Assembly (NCBI GenBank): GCA_021776785.1
Contig: JAJFFF010000020.1
Span: 1 to 48,179 of the forward strand
Source: Planctomycetota bacterium
GTDB lineage: Bacteria; Planctomycetota; PLA2
DNA length: 48,179 nt
Direction of reading: 5' to 3'
Shown: one piece after another, positions 14,512 to 21,753 of the stretch
How positions within the stretch are numbered: position 1 is the first letter of the stretch
Layout of the letters: the number at the start of each line of letters is the position of its first letter
Position numbers and translations under genes: made by a program
The notes under the pieces: generated by a model
What the model was told of the DNA's origin: nothing
What the model saw: the letters and a program-made list of their open reading frames with translations, nothing else
Database searches by the model: none

Positions 14512-14572
14512 GTAGGGCTTGGTTGGGGTGTGGGTCCCGCTTTTGGGCCCCGCAAGCAGCGGAGAGGTCCAA

Positions 14573-14998
14573 ATGCGGGCAAAGAGCTTTCAAGCTGGTT
14601 TCACGTGGGTGTTGGTGCTCACGATGATGGGGATGATGGGCGCTGGGGCTCTCGCCGCCGAGAAGCCCGTCGTCTACGTGGTCAAAGACAAAGACGCGAT
14701 CTACTACGGTTCCGGCACCAGCCCAAAAACACCCGCGATCATCCGCGCCGATGAGGTGTGGGAAGAGATCCCCGAATACAAAAAAATCATCGAGGACGAT
14801 CTCGGCGACGACGATCCTGCGTATCACCTGCTCATGAAGAAGGCGACCGAGCGCTTCAACGGTGCGCTGAAAAAGATCGCGAAGCGTGAGGGCTACGACA
14901 TGATCGGTGAAGAGGGTGCGATCAAGGTCAAGGGCAAGCCGGACGAAAAGCTCACCGACGCCACCGATGACGCCATCGAAATCGTGAGCCGCTCCTAA
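14573..14998 (+). CDS. Small periplasmic Skp/OmpH-like protein
   Basis: The 141-residue product has a clear signal peptide (MRAKSFQAGFTWVLVLTMMG, cleavage near ALA at about residue 29). The mature part, with EVWEEIPEYKKIIED, then ALKKIAKREGYDMIGEEGAI and LTDATDDAIEIV, recalls the base of the periplasmic chaperone Skp/OmpH, whose C-terminal strand region has similar KVAxxxGYDLV and DITDEV patterns. The long coiled tentacles of Skp are missing: only about 25 residues separate the two halves. The start has GGAGAGG 5 nt upstream. It lies one base before the secretin gene, so the two are surely co-transcribed. Similarity is by eye and weak. Confidence 0.6.
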   Translation: MRAKSFQAGFTWVLVLTMMGMMGAGALAAEKPVVYVVKDKDAIYYGSGTSPKTPAIIRADEVWEEIPEYKKIIEDDLGDDDPAYHLLMKKATERFNGALKKIAKREGYDMIGEEGAIKVKGKPDEKLTDATDDAIEIVSRS

Positions 14999-14999
14999 C

Positions 15000-16334
15000 G
15001 TGAGGGATTGCATTCCCGCGCGGGCCACCTTGCTGGGTGTGTGCTTGGCCCTTGCGACGTTTGCCGTGCCCGCTGCCGCGCAAGGAAAAGGCAAGCCGGC
15101 TCCCAAGACGCCCGGAGCCGACGTCGCCGAACGCGACTATTACTTTTTGCGCGATGACTTGATCCGCAACAAGAACGGAACGCTGACGTGGCTTTATGTC
15201 ACGAACCACGTCGGATCCACCGTCTTAAAGTCGTCGATCGATCAGCTCAAGCTGCCCGGCGTGGCGACGTCGCTGCGCAAGCGCGACTCGTATCAGTTTT
15301 CGTACGATATCCGCCAAGCGCGCACCAACTACGCGAACCCGCCGCGGCGCACGCAGGTGACCGACGAGAACGTCTTGATGCTCACGTTCCAAGAAGAGTT
15401 CAAAGACATCGTCGAGGAGTTTGTTGAGCGCTTCGACGTGCCGGACCCGCAGGTTTACATCAAGGCCAAGGTCGTCGAGGTCACGCTGGACTCCAATCTG
15501 GAGTACGGCGTTTCGTGGTTTTTCGATCGGGGAGCGGGGGACGCCGGTACGGGTTCGGTGGGATCCGAAAACCCGAACTCGTTTTTTCGGTCGGCGCGAT
15601 CGCAGTTTCGCCCGGGGTCGTTTACGAACGCTGTGCTTTCGCCCGAGAACACGGGCCTGAGCTTGCTGTTTGATTCCATCACGACGGACGAAGGTACTTT
15701 GTTCGCCGCGATCGAAGCGCTCCGCGAACGAGGAAGCGCCAACATCTTGTCGGAACCGAGCATCGTCGCCACGCAAGGGCAGTTGGCTTCGATTGTGACA
15801 GGTCAGGAGACGCCGATCATCGACGTCTCGATCAGCGGTTCGACGGAGCGATTGGCGACGAAGTTTAAGGAAACGGGCATCAAGCTCGACTTCCGGCCGC
15901 TTCACATCGGGCGCGAATACGTGAAGCTGCGTGTGCGCGTCGAGGTGTCGTCGATCACCGGTTTTCAAGTGGTGGAGAGTGCGACGACGCGCGTGTCCAA
16001 CCCCGTGATCGCGCAACGCAATGCCGAAACCGTGGTCACCATCCGCGACGGGATGACGCTCGTCATCGGCGGGTTGTATTCGTTGTCGGAGATTCAGGAC
16101 CGCGCGGGCGTGCCGTTGCTCGCCGACATTCCGGTGCTGCGTTACCTGTTTAGCACCACGAAAAAGACCAAGGTCAAATCCGAGCTCGACTTCTTCATCA
16201 CGCCGACGATTTTGCGCCAGCGCCTTTCCAAGAGCGTGTTCGTACCGCCGATGGAGCGCCGCCGCCTGGCCAAGCTCCGCAAAGAACGCGAAGGCAGCGC
16301 GAGCGGGTCGAAGACAGCCGACGCCGACAGATAA
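15000..16334 (+). CDS. Secretin (type II/III secretion or type IV pilus pore family), minimal form
   Basis: Secretins form large gated rings in the outer membrane. The 444-residue product has a signal peptide ending AAAQG, an N-domain with NVLMLTFQEEFKDIVEEFVE (N3-like, about residues 120-155) running into VYIKAKVVEVTLDSNLEYGV, then the secretin domain: ALRERGSANILSEPSIVATQ, then TGIKLDFRPL, TVVTIRDGMTLVIGGL and GVPLLADIPVLRYLF (about 240-390). It is shorter than GspD or PilQ and has few N-domains. The start is GTG one base after the previous stop. No ATPase, pseudopilin or platform gene is near, so its system lies elsewhere or it acts alone. Confidence 0.88.
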   Translation: MRDCIPARATLLGVCLALATFAVPAAAQGKGKPAPKTPGADVAERDYYFLRDDLIRNKNGTLTWLYVTNHVGSTVLKSSIDQLKLPGVATSLRKRDSYQFSYDIRQARTNYANPPRRTQVTDENVLMLTFQEEFKDIVEEFVERFDVPDPQVYIKAKVVEVTLDSNLEYGVSWFFDRGAGDAGTGSVGSENPNSFFRSARSQFRPGSFTNAVLSPENTGLSLLFDSITTDEGTLFAAIEALRERGSANILSEPSIVATQGQLASIVTGQETPIIDVSISGSTERLATKFKETGIKLDFRPLHIGREYVKLRVRVEVSSITGFQVVESATTRVSNPVIAQRNAETVVTIRDGMTLVIGGLYSLSEIQDRAGVPLLADIPVLRYLFSTTKKTKVKSELDFFITPTILRQRLSKSVFVPPMERRRLAKLRKEREGSASGSKTADADR

Positions 16335-16376
16335 GGGCGCGCCGCCTCCTGGCCGTCCTGGCCCGGAAGGGATCCG

Positions 16377-16406
16377 GGGTCCCATAAACAGTCCCGACAT
16401 GGGCCC
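16377..16406 (+). terminator. Hairpin downstream of the secretin gene
   Basis: GGGTCCCAT and ATGGGCCC can form an 8-bp stem with one bulged T around a 13-nt loop, about 45 nt after the stop. There is no T-tract. Confidence 0.3.
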
Positions 16407-16471
16407 GCGATGGCGGCCGCGGAAAATTTTCTATCTCCTCGCTACGGTAGCGCGTATTCCTCTATGTAGGC

Positions 16472-16858
16472 ATGCGTATCGTGCAAGTGTTGATCCTCGC
16501 CGCCCTTGTGGTGCTGGCGCCGGCTGTGCAGGGGCTCCCCTGCGTCTGCGGTGCGACGCCGGAGGTCACGGCGGACGCCCAAACGGTAGGTACCTGCTGT
16601 TGCGCGGGCGACGCTTCCTGTGAGTGCCCCGGTTGTGCGCACAACAAGCCGGTCGATCCCGATGATCCGGTAACGGGTTCCGGGTGTATCTGCGGGCATA
16701 TCACGCAGCAGGCCGCACCGGCACCGATCACGTTGCTGGGCTTGCAGGCTGCTGCCGCGCACTTGACGGACGCGTTCGTCGCGGCGTGGTCGCACCAGGT
16801 CTTGTCGGCGCACCGGACGGATTACCGTCCCCCAGCCACACGGCCACTCCTCGTCTAG
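16472..16858 (+). CDS. Small cysteine-rich secreted protein heading the metal-efflux locus
   Basis: The 128-residue product has a signal peptide (MRIVQVLILAALVVLAPAVQ) and ten cysteines between residues 24 and 74, arranged as CVC, CCC, CEC, CPGC and CIC with a following GH. Such clustering suggests soft-metal (Cu or Ag) binding in the periplasm; the rest is Ala-rich with a helical stretch. It precedes the two channel genes in the same direction and may be the first gene of the efflux operon or, like CopL-type proteins, a sensor or chaperone for it. I do not recognise an established family. The start is the first ATG of the frame and has only a weak ribosome site. Confidence 0.65.
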   Translation: MRIVQVLILAALVVLAPAVQGLPCVCGATPEVTADAQTVGTCCCAGDASCECPGCAHNKPVDPDDPVTGSGCICGHITQQAAPAPITLLGLQAAAAHLTDAFVAAWSHQVLSAHRTDYRPPATRPLLV

Positions 16859-16986
16859 ATCCTCACTCCCCGCGGCATGTGCGCGCCGGGTGACGTCGTT
16901 TGTTGACGGCCCCGTTGTGTTCAACGCCCCCCTGACCGCTACCCGCCTTCGGGTTTTACAAGCTGTCTTCCGGTGAGGAACAAACG

Positions 16987-18375
16987 ATGGACTCTTCTTC
17001 GCTTTCGTTACGAAAGCGGTTCGTAATCATGAGCGCGCTCGCGTTGACGAGTGTCGGTTGCGCGGCAACGTCAACCGACTTCGTTGTGCGCGAGGACGCA
17101 TGGTTGATGGGTGCTCCCGAGACCACGGAACTCGCGGGGGCCTCCGCACCCGGCGGGGCGCTGGCGGATGGTGCGACCCTGCGCGATCTGTTGGCGTTGG
17201 CGCTCGCGCGCAATCCGCGCATTCATGCCGCACGCCAAAAAGCTCTCGCGTCGGCGGAAGCGGGAACGGTGCAGGGCGCGCTTCCCGATCCCAAACTGCT
17301 CCTGGGTTGGTACGCCGAATCGGTCCAGACGCGCGTGGGGCCGCAGGAGTATTCGCTCGGCTTGCAACAAGCCGTGCCGTTTCCGTCCAAGCTTCGCCTG
17401 CGCAAAGAACTCGGCGACACGTTGGCCGCGCGCGATCGTGTGGCGTGGGAACGCACCATCCGCGACGTCTTGGCCGAGGTCGTTCGTGCCGCGCACGAAC
17501 TGCGTTACATCGATGCGGCGGTGGCGATCTCCGCCGACATCGCGCCGCTGCTGGAGCGGTACACGGCGGCGGCGGCGGGTAACGACCAGGATCCGCTTTC
17601 CAATCTGTTTCGCGCAGAAACCCAAAGAGCGCAGCTCGAAAACGATCGCGTGATCCTCGCGGAGCTGCGTGCAGTCGAAGTCGAGCGGCTGTTGGCGCTG
17701 CTCGACTTGCCGACCGACACGGCTTTCGGTACGCCGCGCGCACCCGCAGCGCTGACCATCACGGCGAATTACGACGATCTGCTCAAGATCGCGCGCAAGC
17801 ACAACCAGGAGGTCGTGGAGGCCGGGTTTGACGTCCAAGCCGCCGCCATCCAATCCGAACTCGCGCGCAAAAGTCGGTGGCCCGACTTCACGGTCGGCTA
17901 CATGCATGTGTTCACGGAACGGCTGTCGCCATCGGTCGGCAACCCCGCCGGAAACGGCGATGACGCGCAGATCTTGCAGTTCGGCATGACGCTGCCTGTT
18001 TGGGCGAACAAGAACGCGGCCGCGATCCGGCGCGCGCAAGCGATGCAACGGGTGGCTGTTCAGAGTCGTCGCGGGAAGGCGCTGCGCGTTCGGACCCAGT
18101 TGGCGCGCGCGTGGTTTGACGTCGGGAACGCCAAGCGTCTGGTTGATCTCTATCACACCGTGTTGGTTCCGCGCGCGGAGCTCGCGGCGCGCACGGCTGA
18201 GGATCTTCACGCTTCCGGCAAGGGCTCGTTGAACGGCACGATCGAAACGATCGCGGTTTTGCACAACTTTCGTTTGGCCGCCGCGCGCGCTCGCGCGGAC
18301 TACGGGCAAGCCGTGGCGACGTTGGAGTCGGTCTTGGGCCGACCGCTCGCCGTCCTCAAGGGAGGTGTTCGATGA
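16987..18375 (+). CDS. Outer-membrane efflux protein (CusC/CzcC-like), lipoprotein
   Basis: This is a TolC-superfamily channel that would connect the RND pump to the outside. Its 462 residues include a signal ending in SVGC (C25, probable lipidation), then the family pattern LRDLLALALARNPRIHAARQ near residue 65, LPDPKLLLGWYAESV, and the second internal repeat with long helices (residues about 260-450) including YDDLLKIARKHNQEV and FGMTLPVWANKNAAAI. The start has GAGGAA at a normal distance. The stop overlaps the next gene by 4 nt (ATGA). Substrate assignment follows from the CusA-type pump downstream. Confidence 0.85.
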   Translation: MDSSSLSLRKRFVIMSALALTSVGCAATSTDFVVREDAWLMGAPETTELAGASAPGGALADGATLRDLLALALARNPRIHAARQKALASAEAGTVQGALPDPKLLLGWYAESVQTRVGPQEYSLGLQQAVPFPSKLRLRKELGDTLAARDRVAWERTIRDVLAEVVRAAHELRYIDAAVAISADIAPLLERYTAAAAGNDQDPLSNLFRAETQRAQLENDRVILAELRAVEVERLLALLDLPTDTAFGTPRAPAALTITANYDDLLKIARKHNQEVVEAGFDVQAAAIQSELARKSRWPDFTVGYMHVFTERLSPSVGNPAGNGDDAQILQFGMTLPVWANKNAAAIRRAQAMQRVAVQSRRGKALRVRTQLARAWFDVGNAKRLVDLYHTVLVPRAELAARTAEDLHASGKGSLNGTIETIAVLHNFRLAAARARADYGQAVATLESVLGRPLAVLKGGVR

Positions 18376-19862
18376 AGTGGCTTGGAATGTTTCTGATCGT
18401 TGGTGCGTGTGGATCGACGCCTGTGGTTCCGTCCGCGGACGAGTCCGCGGTTGCGGTGGCCTACCTCGCGCGTTTCGCGGGAGGCGTGGAGGACGACATC
18501 GTAGGTCAAGCCGGCGCGCGGCCCGCTCCGGAGCGAACGGCGCCAAGAGTCGACGAAACCGGTGGCTTGTTGTCCGTTTCGGCGACCCGCATCGCCGAAC
18601 TGCGTACTGTCGCGGCCGACGAGAGAGCGCTCGCCGCGTTTTTGCGGGCGCCAATCTCGCGCGACGACTTCGAAGCGCTCGTGTGGTTGCGGTCACCCGA
18701 CGTCGCCGCGGCGCGCGCCGACGTGGCGGCAGCCCGCACGGGCTATCAACAGTCCACCGATCTGCAGGACTTGGTCGCGCAGTATCGATCGTTTCTGCGG
18801 GAGACGAAGACGCGCGTCGGACCGCAGCGGAGCCGACGGGCCACCGGAGCCATCGCGCCCGCGCCCAACATCGATGCGCTCTCCGGCGAACTCGTCGCGC
18901 GCAAGGTTTCGGTGGCGCAACAGGCGTGGCGTCGCACCGTGCGTGACGTCGTGGCGGCTGCCGAGCGGGCGCACGCCGACGGTGTGCGATTGTTGGCGAT
19001 GCTCGATCTCGTGAACGCGGACGTCGTTCTCCACGAGTCGTTGGTTCGGATTGTCGAGGCGCGGTTGGAATCGGGGCAGGCCACCCAAGCGGCGCTGCTC
19101 ACGTTTCGCGCTAGATTGGAATCGTTGCGAACTTCGGCGAAGGTGCTCGTCGACGAGCAGGCGGGTTTGCGTGCGCGCTGGAACCGGCTCTTGGACCGCG
19201 CCGAGAACGCACCCGTTAACCTTCGGGTCGTTTCGGATGCTGTGCCCGCCATGGACGCGGGACCGGATGCGGACGCGTGGGTGGCGCTGGGATTGCGCGA
19301 ACAGCAAGCCGTGCGCATCGCTGCGCTGCGCGTTGACATGGGCGCCATCGCGGTGCGGCTGGCCGAAACGATGACGCTTCCCCGGCTCGACCTTGGTTCG
19401 TCGCGGTTGGAGCGCGAGCGAGCGGGCGAGGCCGGCGTGCAGCGGGGGATGGTGTTTCCCGAGCCCGGTCGTATGTCGATGCCGCGGGCGGAGTTCGGTG
19501 TTCGCGAGGCGCAGATCGCCGAGATGCGCGCCCGGCTCGAATCCGCGCAGCGTCAACTGGAGTCGGTGCGAGCGGGAACGCAGCAGTCTGTGCGTGCGGC
19601 CTTGGTCGCGATGGACACCGCGCACCGCCGGTATTCGGTCTTACACGATGACATCGTCCCGCTCGCGACGCGCGCGCTGGACTCGACGCGGGGATCCTAC
19701 GAAGGCAACCGTGCGAGTTACATCGAACTTCTCGACAACGCGCGCCGCTTGTTGCGCGCGCGCCAGGATCTCGTTTCGGCGCGGCGCGACTTTGCGCATG
19801 CGCGCGCCCAGAGGCTCCGCGCCGTCGGCGTTCGTGCGCCTGACATGAGGAACATCAAATGA
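18372..19862 (+). CDS. Second, divergent TolC-like outer-membrane lipoprotein
   Basis: The 496-residue product has a short lipoprotein signal (MKWLGMFLIVGACGS, Cys at 13) and is almost entirely helical, with long Ala/Arg-rich segments in two halves: about residues 110-270 and 310-485. The end, with TRALDSTRGSYEGNRASYIELLDNARRL broken over two helices, is typical of efflux channels (start of that motif: TRALDSTRGSYEGNRASY). It is too different from the preceding gene to be a simple recent duplicate. GGGAGGTG precedes the ATG. It is translationally coupled on both sides. Two channel-type genes beside one pump is unusual: they may form a mixed trimer, or one may serve another partner. Confidence 0.75.
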   Translation: MKWLGMFLIVGACGSTPVVPSADESAVAVAYLARFAGGVEDDIVGQAGARPAPERTAPRVDETGGLLSVSATRIAELRTVAADERALAAFLRAPISRDDFEALVWLRSPDVAAARADVAAARTGYQQSTDLQDLVAQYRSFLRETKTRVGPQRSRRATGAIAPAPNIDALSGELVARKVSVAQQAWRRTVRDVVAAAERAHADGVRLLAMLDLVNADVVLHESLVRIVEARLESGQATQAALLTFRARLESLRTSAKVLVDEQAGLRARWNRLLDRAENAPVNLRVVSDAVPAMDAGPDADAWVALGLREQQAVRIAALRVDMGAIAVRLAETMTLPRLDLGSSRLERERAGEAGVQRGMVFPEPGRMSMPRAEFGVREAQIAEMRARLESAQRQLESVRAGTQQSVRAALVAMDTAHRRYSVLHDDIVPLATRALDSTRGSYEGNRASYIELLDNARRLLRARQDLVSARRDFAHARAQRLRAVGVRAPDMRNIK

Positions 19863-20317
19863 ACGCACTGCAATCGAACTGGAAACTACTGGTCGCGTGT
19901 TTGCTCGTCGGCATCTTTGTCGCGTTCGGCATTCGTGCGGCGACATCGCATCCGGAAAAACCCAAGAAGCAGACGATGAGCATGAAGTCGGACGCGACAA
20001 AACCCGTCGCGAAACCGAAGCCGACAGCGTTGCTACTTGATCTGGGCAACACGGACTGCCCCGTCATGAACAACGCGGTGGACGGCAAGACGTATGAGGA
20101 GTGGAACTCCCTACGCGTCGGCTTTTGCTGCCCCGGGTGCGACGGCCCCTTCGGGAAGGATCCGGCCGGCGTGCTCGATGCGTCGGGCGTCAAATGGCGC
20201 GAAGCAGTGAAGGCGGTCGAGGAATACAAGGCGGCGTCCGGTGGCCACAAGCAGCACTTGCTCGCGCAGATACGCAAGCAGTGGAAGGTCGTTCGCGAGC
20301 CCGCAGGAGACAACTAA
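19859..20317 (+). CDS. Membrane-anchored YHS-like metal-binding protein
   Basis: The 152-residue product has one N-terminal membrane helix (about residues 8-27) and a Lys/Pro linker, then a domain with NTDCPVMNNAVDGKTYEEW and GFCCPGCDGPFGKDPAG. The DCPVM plus FCCPGC pattern is that of small YHS/TRASH-like domains linked to copper and other soft metals. A helical tail ending KQHLLAQIRKQWKVV follows. It sits between the second channel gene and the adaptor gene and ends one base before the latter, so it is made with the pump. A periplasmic chaperone delivering metal to the adaptor is the likely role. Confidence 0.7.
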   Translation: MNALQSNWKLLVACLLVGIFVAFGIRAATSHPEKPKKQTMSMKSDATKPVAKPKPTALLLDLGNTDCPVMNNAVDGKTYEEWNSLRVGFCCPGCDGPFGKDPAGVLDASGVKWREAVKAVEEYKAASGGHKQHLLAQIRKQWKVVREPAGDN

Positions 20318-21751
20318 ATGAAACTCACGGGAACGCCGCTGATCGCGGCCATCGGGCTCTCGATCGGACTCCTGGTCGGCTTTGTCATGCCGTCGTCGTG
20401 GGTGTTCGTCGACGACGCCAAGAACGCCACGGGGCATGACCACACCGGGCACGGCCCGCACGAAATGGACGGCACGAAGTACGCGTGCCCGATGTTTTGC
20501 ACGATCATGGATCACCTTCCGCAGGACGGGCGCTGTCCGGTTTGCGGAATGGACATGACGCCGGTCTCGGCCAACAGCACGCTCAACGAACACGAGCGAC
20601 GCATGGTCGGCCTCCAGCTGCACACCGTTGGTCGCAAGAAGCTTGCGCACACGATGCGCCTTGTAGGGGAGGTCGATTACGACGAGACGCGCCTGTCGCG
20701 CATCACGACGCGCGTGCAGGGCTGGTTGGAGCGCGTCGTTGCGGATACGACGTGGGCGACCGTGACGAAGGGGCAGGAGTTGGCCGCGATCTACGCCCCG
20801 GAACTTTACGCCGCGCAAAACGAGTACTTCGTCGCGCGGAAGGGTGCGAATGACGAGAACGATCCGTTGGTGCGGGCCGCTCGTCGGCGCCTGGCCTTGC
20901 TCGGAATCGGCGCCGCTGATATTGCGCAGCTCAAGACCCAAGATGGCCCGCAGGAGACGTTGACTCTGCGTGCGCCGCAGGACGGCGTCATCGTCGAACG
21001 CAACGCGGTGCAGGGCGCGTCGGTCAAAATGGGAGCCATGCTCTACACGATCGCGGACCTCTCGCGCGTGTGGGTGCAGGCTGAAGTGTTCGAGATGGAC
21101 CTCGCTTGGGTAAGCCTGGACCAATCGGTGCGTGTCGAGGTGGATGGGCGGCCCACGCCCATCGTCGGGCGCGTTGCGTTTGTGGACCCGGTCATCAACT
21201 CGACAACACGGACGGCGCGCGTTCGGGTCGAAGTCGAAAACCCAGCGTCTGCAAACGGTGTGCGAGCGCTACGTGTCGGACAGCGTGTCGACGTTTGGAT
21301 CGACGGCGCCGTGGACGCTGGCGGACAGCCGGTGGCGGCAAGTGCGACGGAGACGGCGTCGCCGCTTGTGGTGCCCCGTTCGGCGGTCTTATCGACCGGC
21401 AAGCGACGAGTGGTGTACGTCGTGTTCACCGAGCGCGACGGGAAGCGCAAGTACGACCTCGATCCGGCGCGGCTGCCGGAAACGGTGTTCTATCAGATGT
21501 TGCCCGTGTCGTTGGGTCCGGTGGCCACCGCCATCGAGAACGGCATGCCCGCGCTGTACTACCCGCTGGTCGATCTGACACTGTCCCCCAGCGAGAAGCG
21601 CATGTTGGAGATTCCCAAATCGTTGGAACGGCTCGTGGTTGTTGCGCGCGGCAACCTGTTGCTTGATTCGCAGGCCCAACTCTCCGGCAAGCCGTCGCTC
21701 TTGTTTCCGGACGGAAGTCGCGGGTCGACCGATCCGCACGCGGGACACTAA
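20318..21751 (+). CDS. cusB: CusB-type periplasmic adaptor with N-terminal heavy-metal-binding domain
   Basis: This is the membrane-fusion protein bridging the RND pump and outer channel. The 477-residue product has an N-terminal hydrophobic anchor (about 7-30), a His-rich stretch (GHDHTGHGPHEMDG) and a metal domain with KYACPMFC and GRCPVCGMDMTPV (about residues 48-82), as in many CusB relatives. The core has TTRVQGWLERVVADTTWATV (lipoyl half), a short helical hairpin around AAQNEYFVARKG, then DGVIVERNAVQGASVKMGAM and the beta-barrel DLSRVWVQAEVFEMDLAWV. The tail has more His and ends DPHAGH. AGGAG lies upstream of the ATG, which touches the preceding stop. Confidence 0.9.
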   Translation: MKLTGTPLIAAIGLSIGLLVGFVMPSSWVFVDDAKNATGHDHTGHGPHEMDGTKYACPMFCTIMDHLPQDGRCPVCGMDMTPVSANSTLNEHERRMVGLQLHTVGRKKLAHTMRLVGEVDYDETRLSRITTRVQGWLERVVADTTWATVTKGQELAAIYAPELYAAQNEYFVARKGANDENDPLVRAARRRLALLGIGAADIAQLKTQDGPQETLTLRAPQDGVIVERNAVQGASVKMGAMLYTIADLSRVWVQAEVFEMDLAWVSLDQSVRVEVDGRPTPIVGRVAFVDPVINSTTRTARVRVEVENPASANGVRALRVGQRVDVWIDGAVDAGGQPVAASATETASPLVVPRSAVLSTGKRRVVYVVFTERDGKRKYDLDPARLPETVFYQMLPVSLGPVATAIENGMPALYYPLVDLTLSPSEKRMLEIPKSLERLVVVARGNLLLDSQAQLSGKPSLLFPDGSRGSTDPHAGH

Positions 21752-21753
21752 CC

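Larger units (their letters stand above)
13892..14572. other. 681-bp non-coding, structured intergenic region
   Basis: No credible protein gene lies here: short frames on both strands merely translate the internal repeats. From left to right it holds an AT-rich segment with an inverted repeat and promoter, a long-range 11-bp stem, two 42-nt repeats, a terminator-like hairpin, three GGCGGAAT copies, a further hairpin and a sigma54-like promoter. These are listed separately below. Confidence 0.8.

Noticed and set aside
17071..18696. 541-codon open frame antisense to the first channel gene
   Set aside because: It spans two coupled sense genes, is Arg-rich and lacks any domain; long antisense frames are expected at this GC content.
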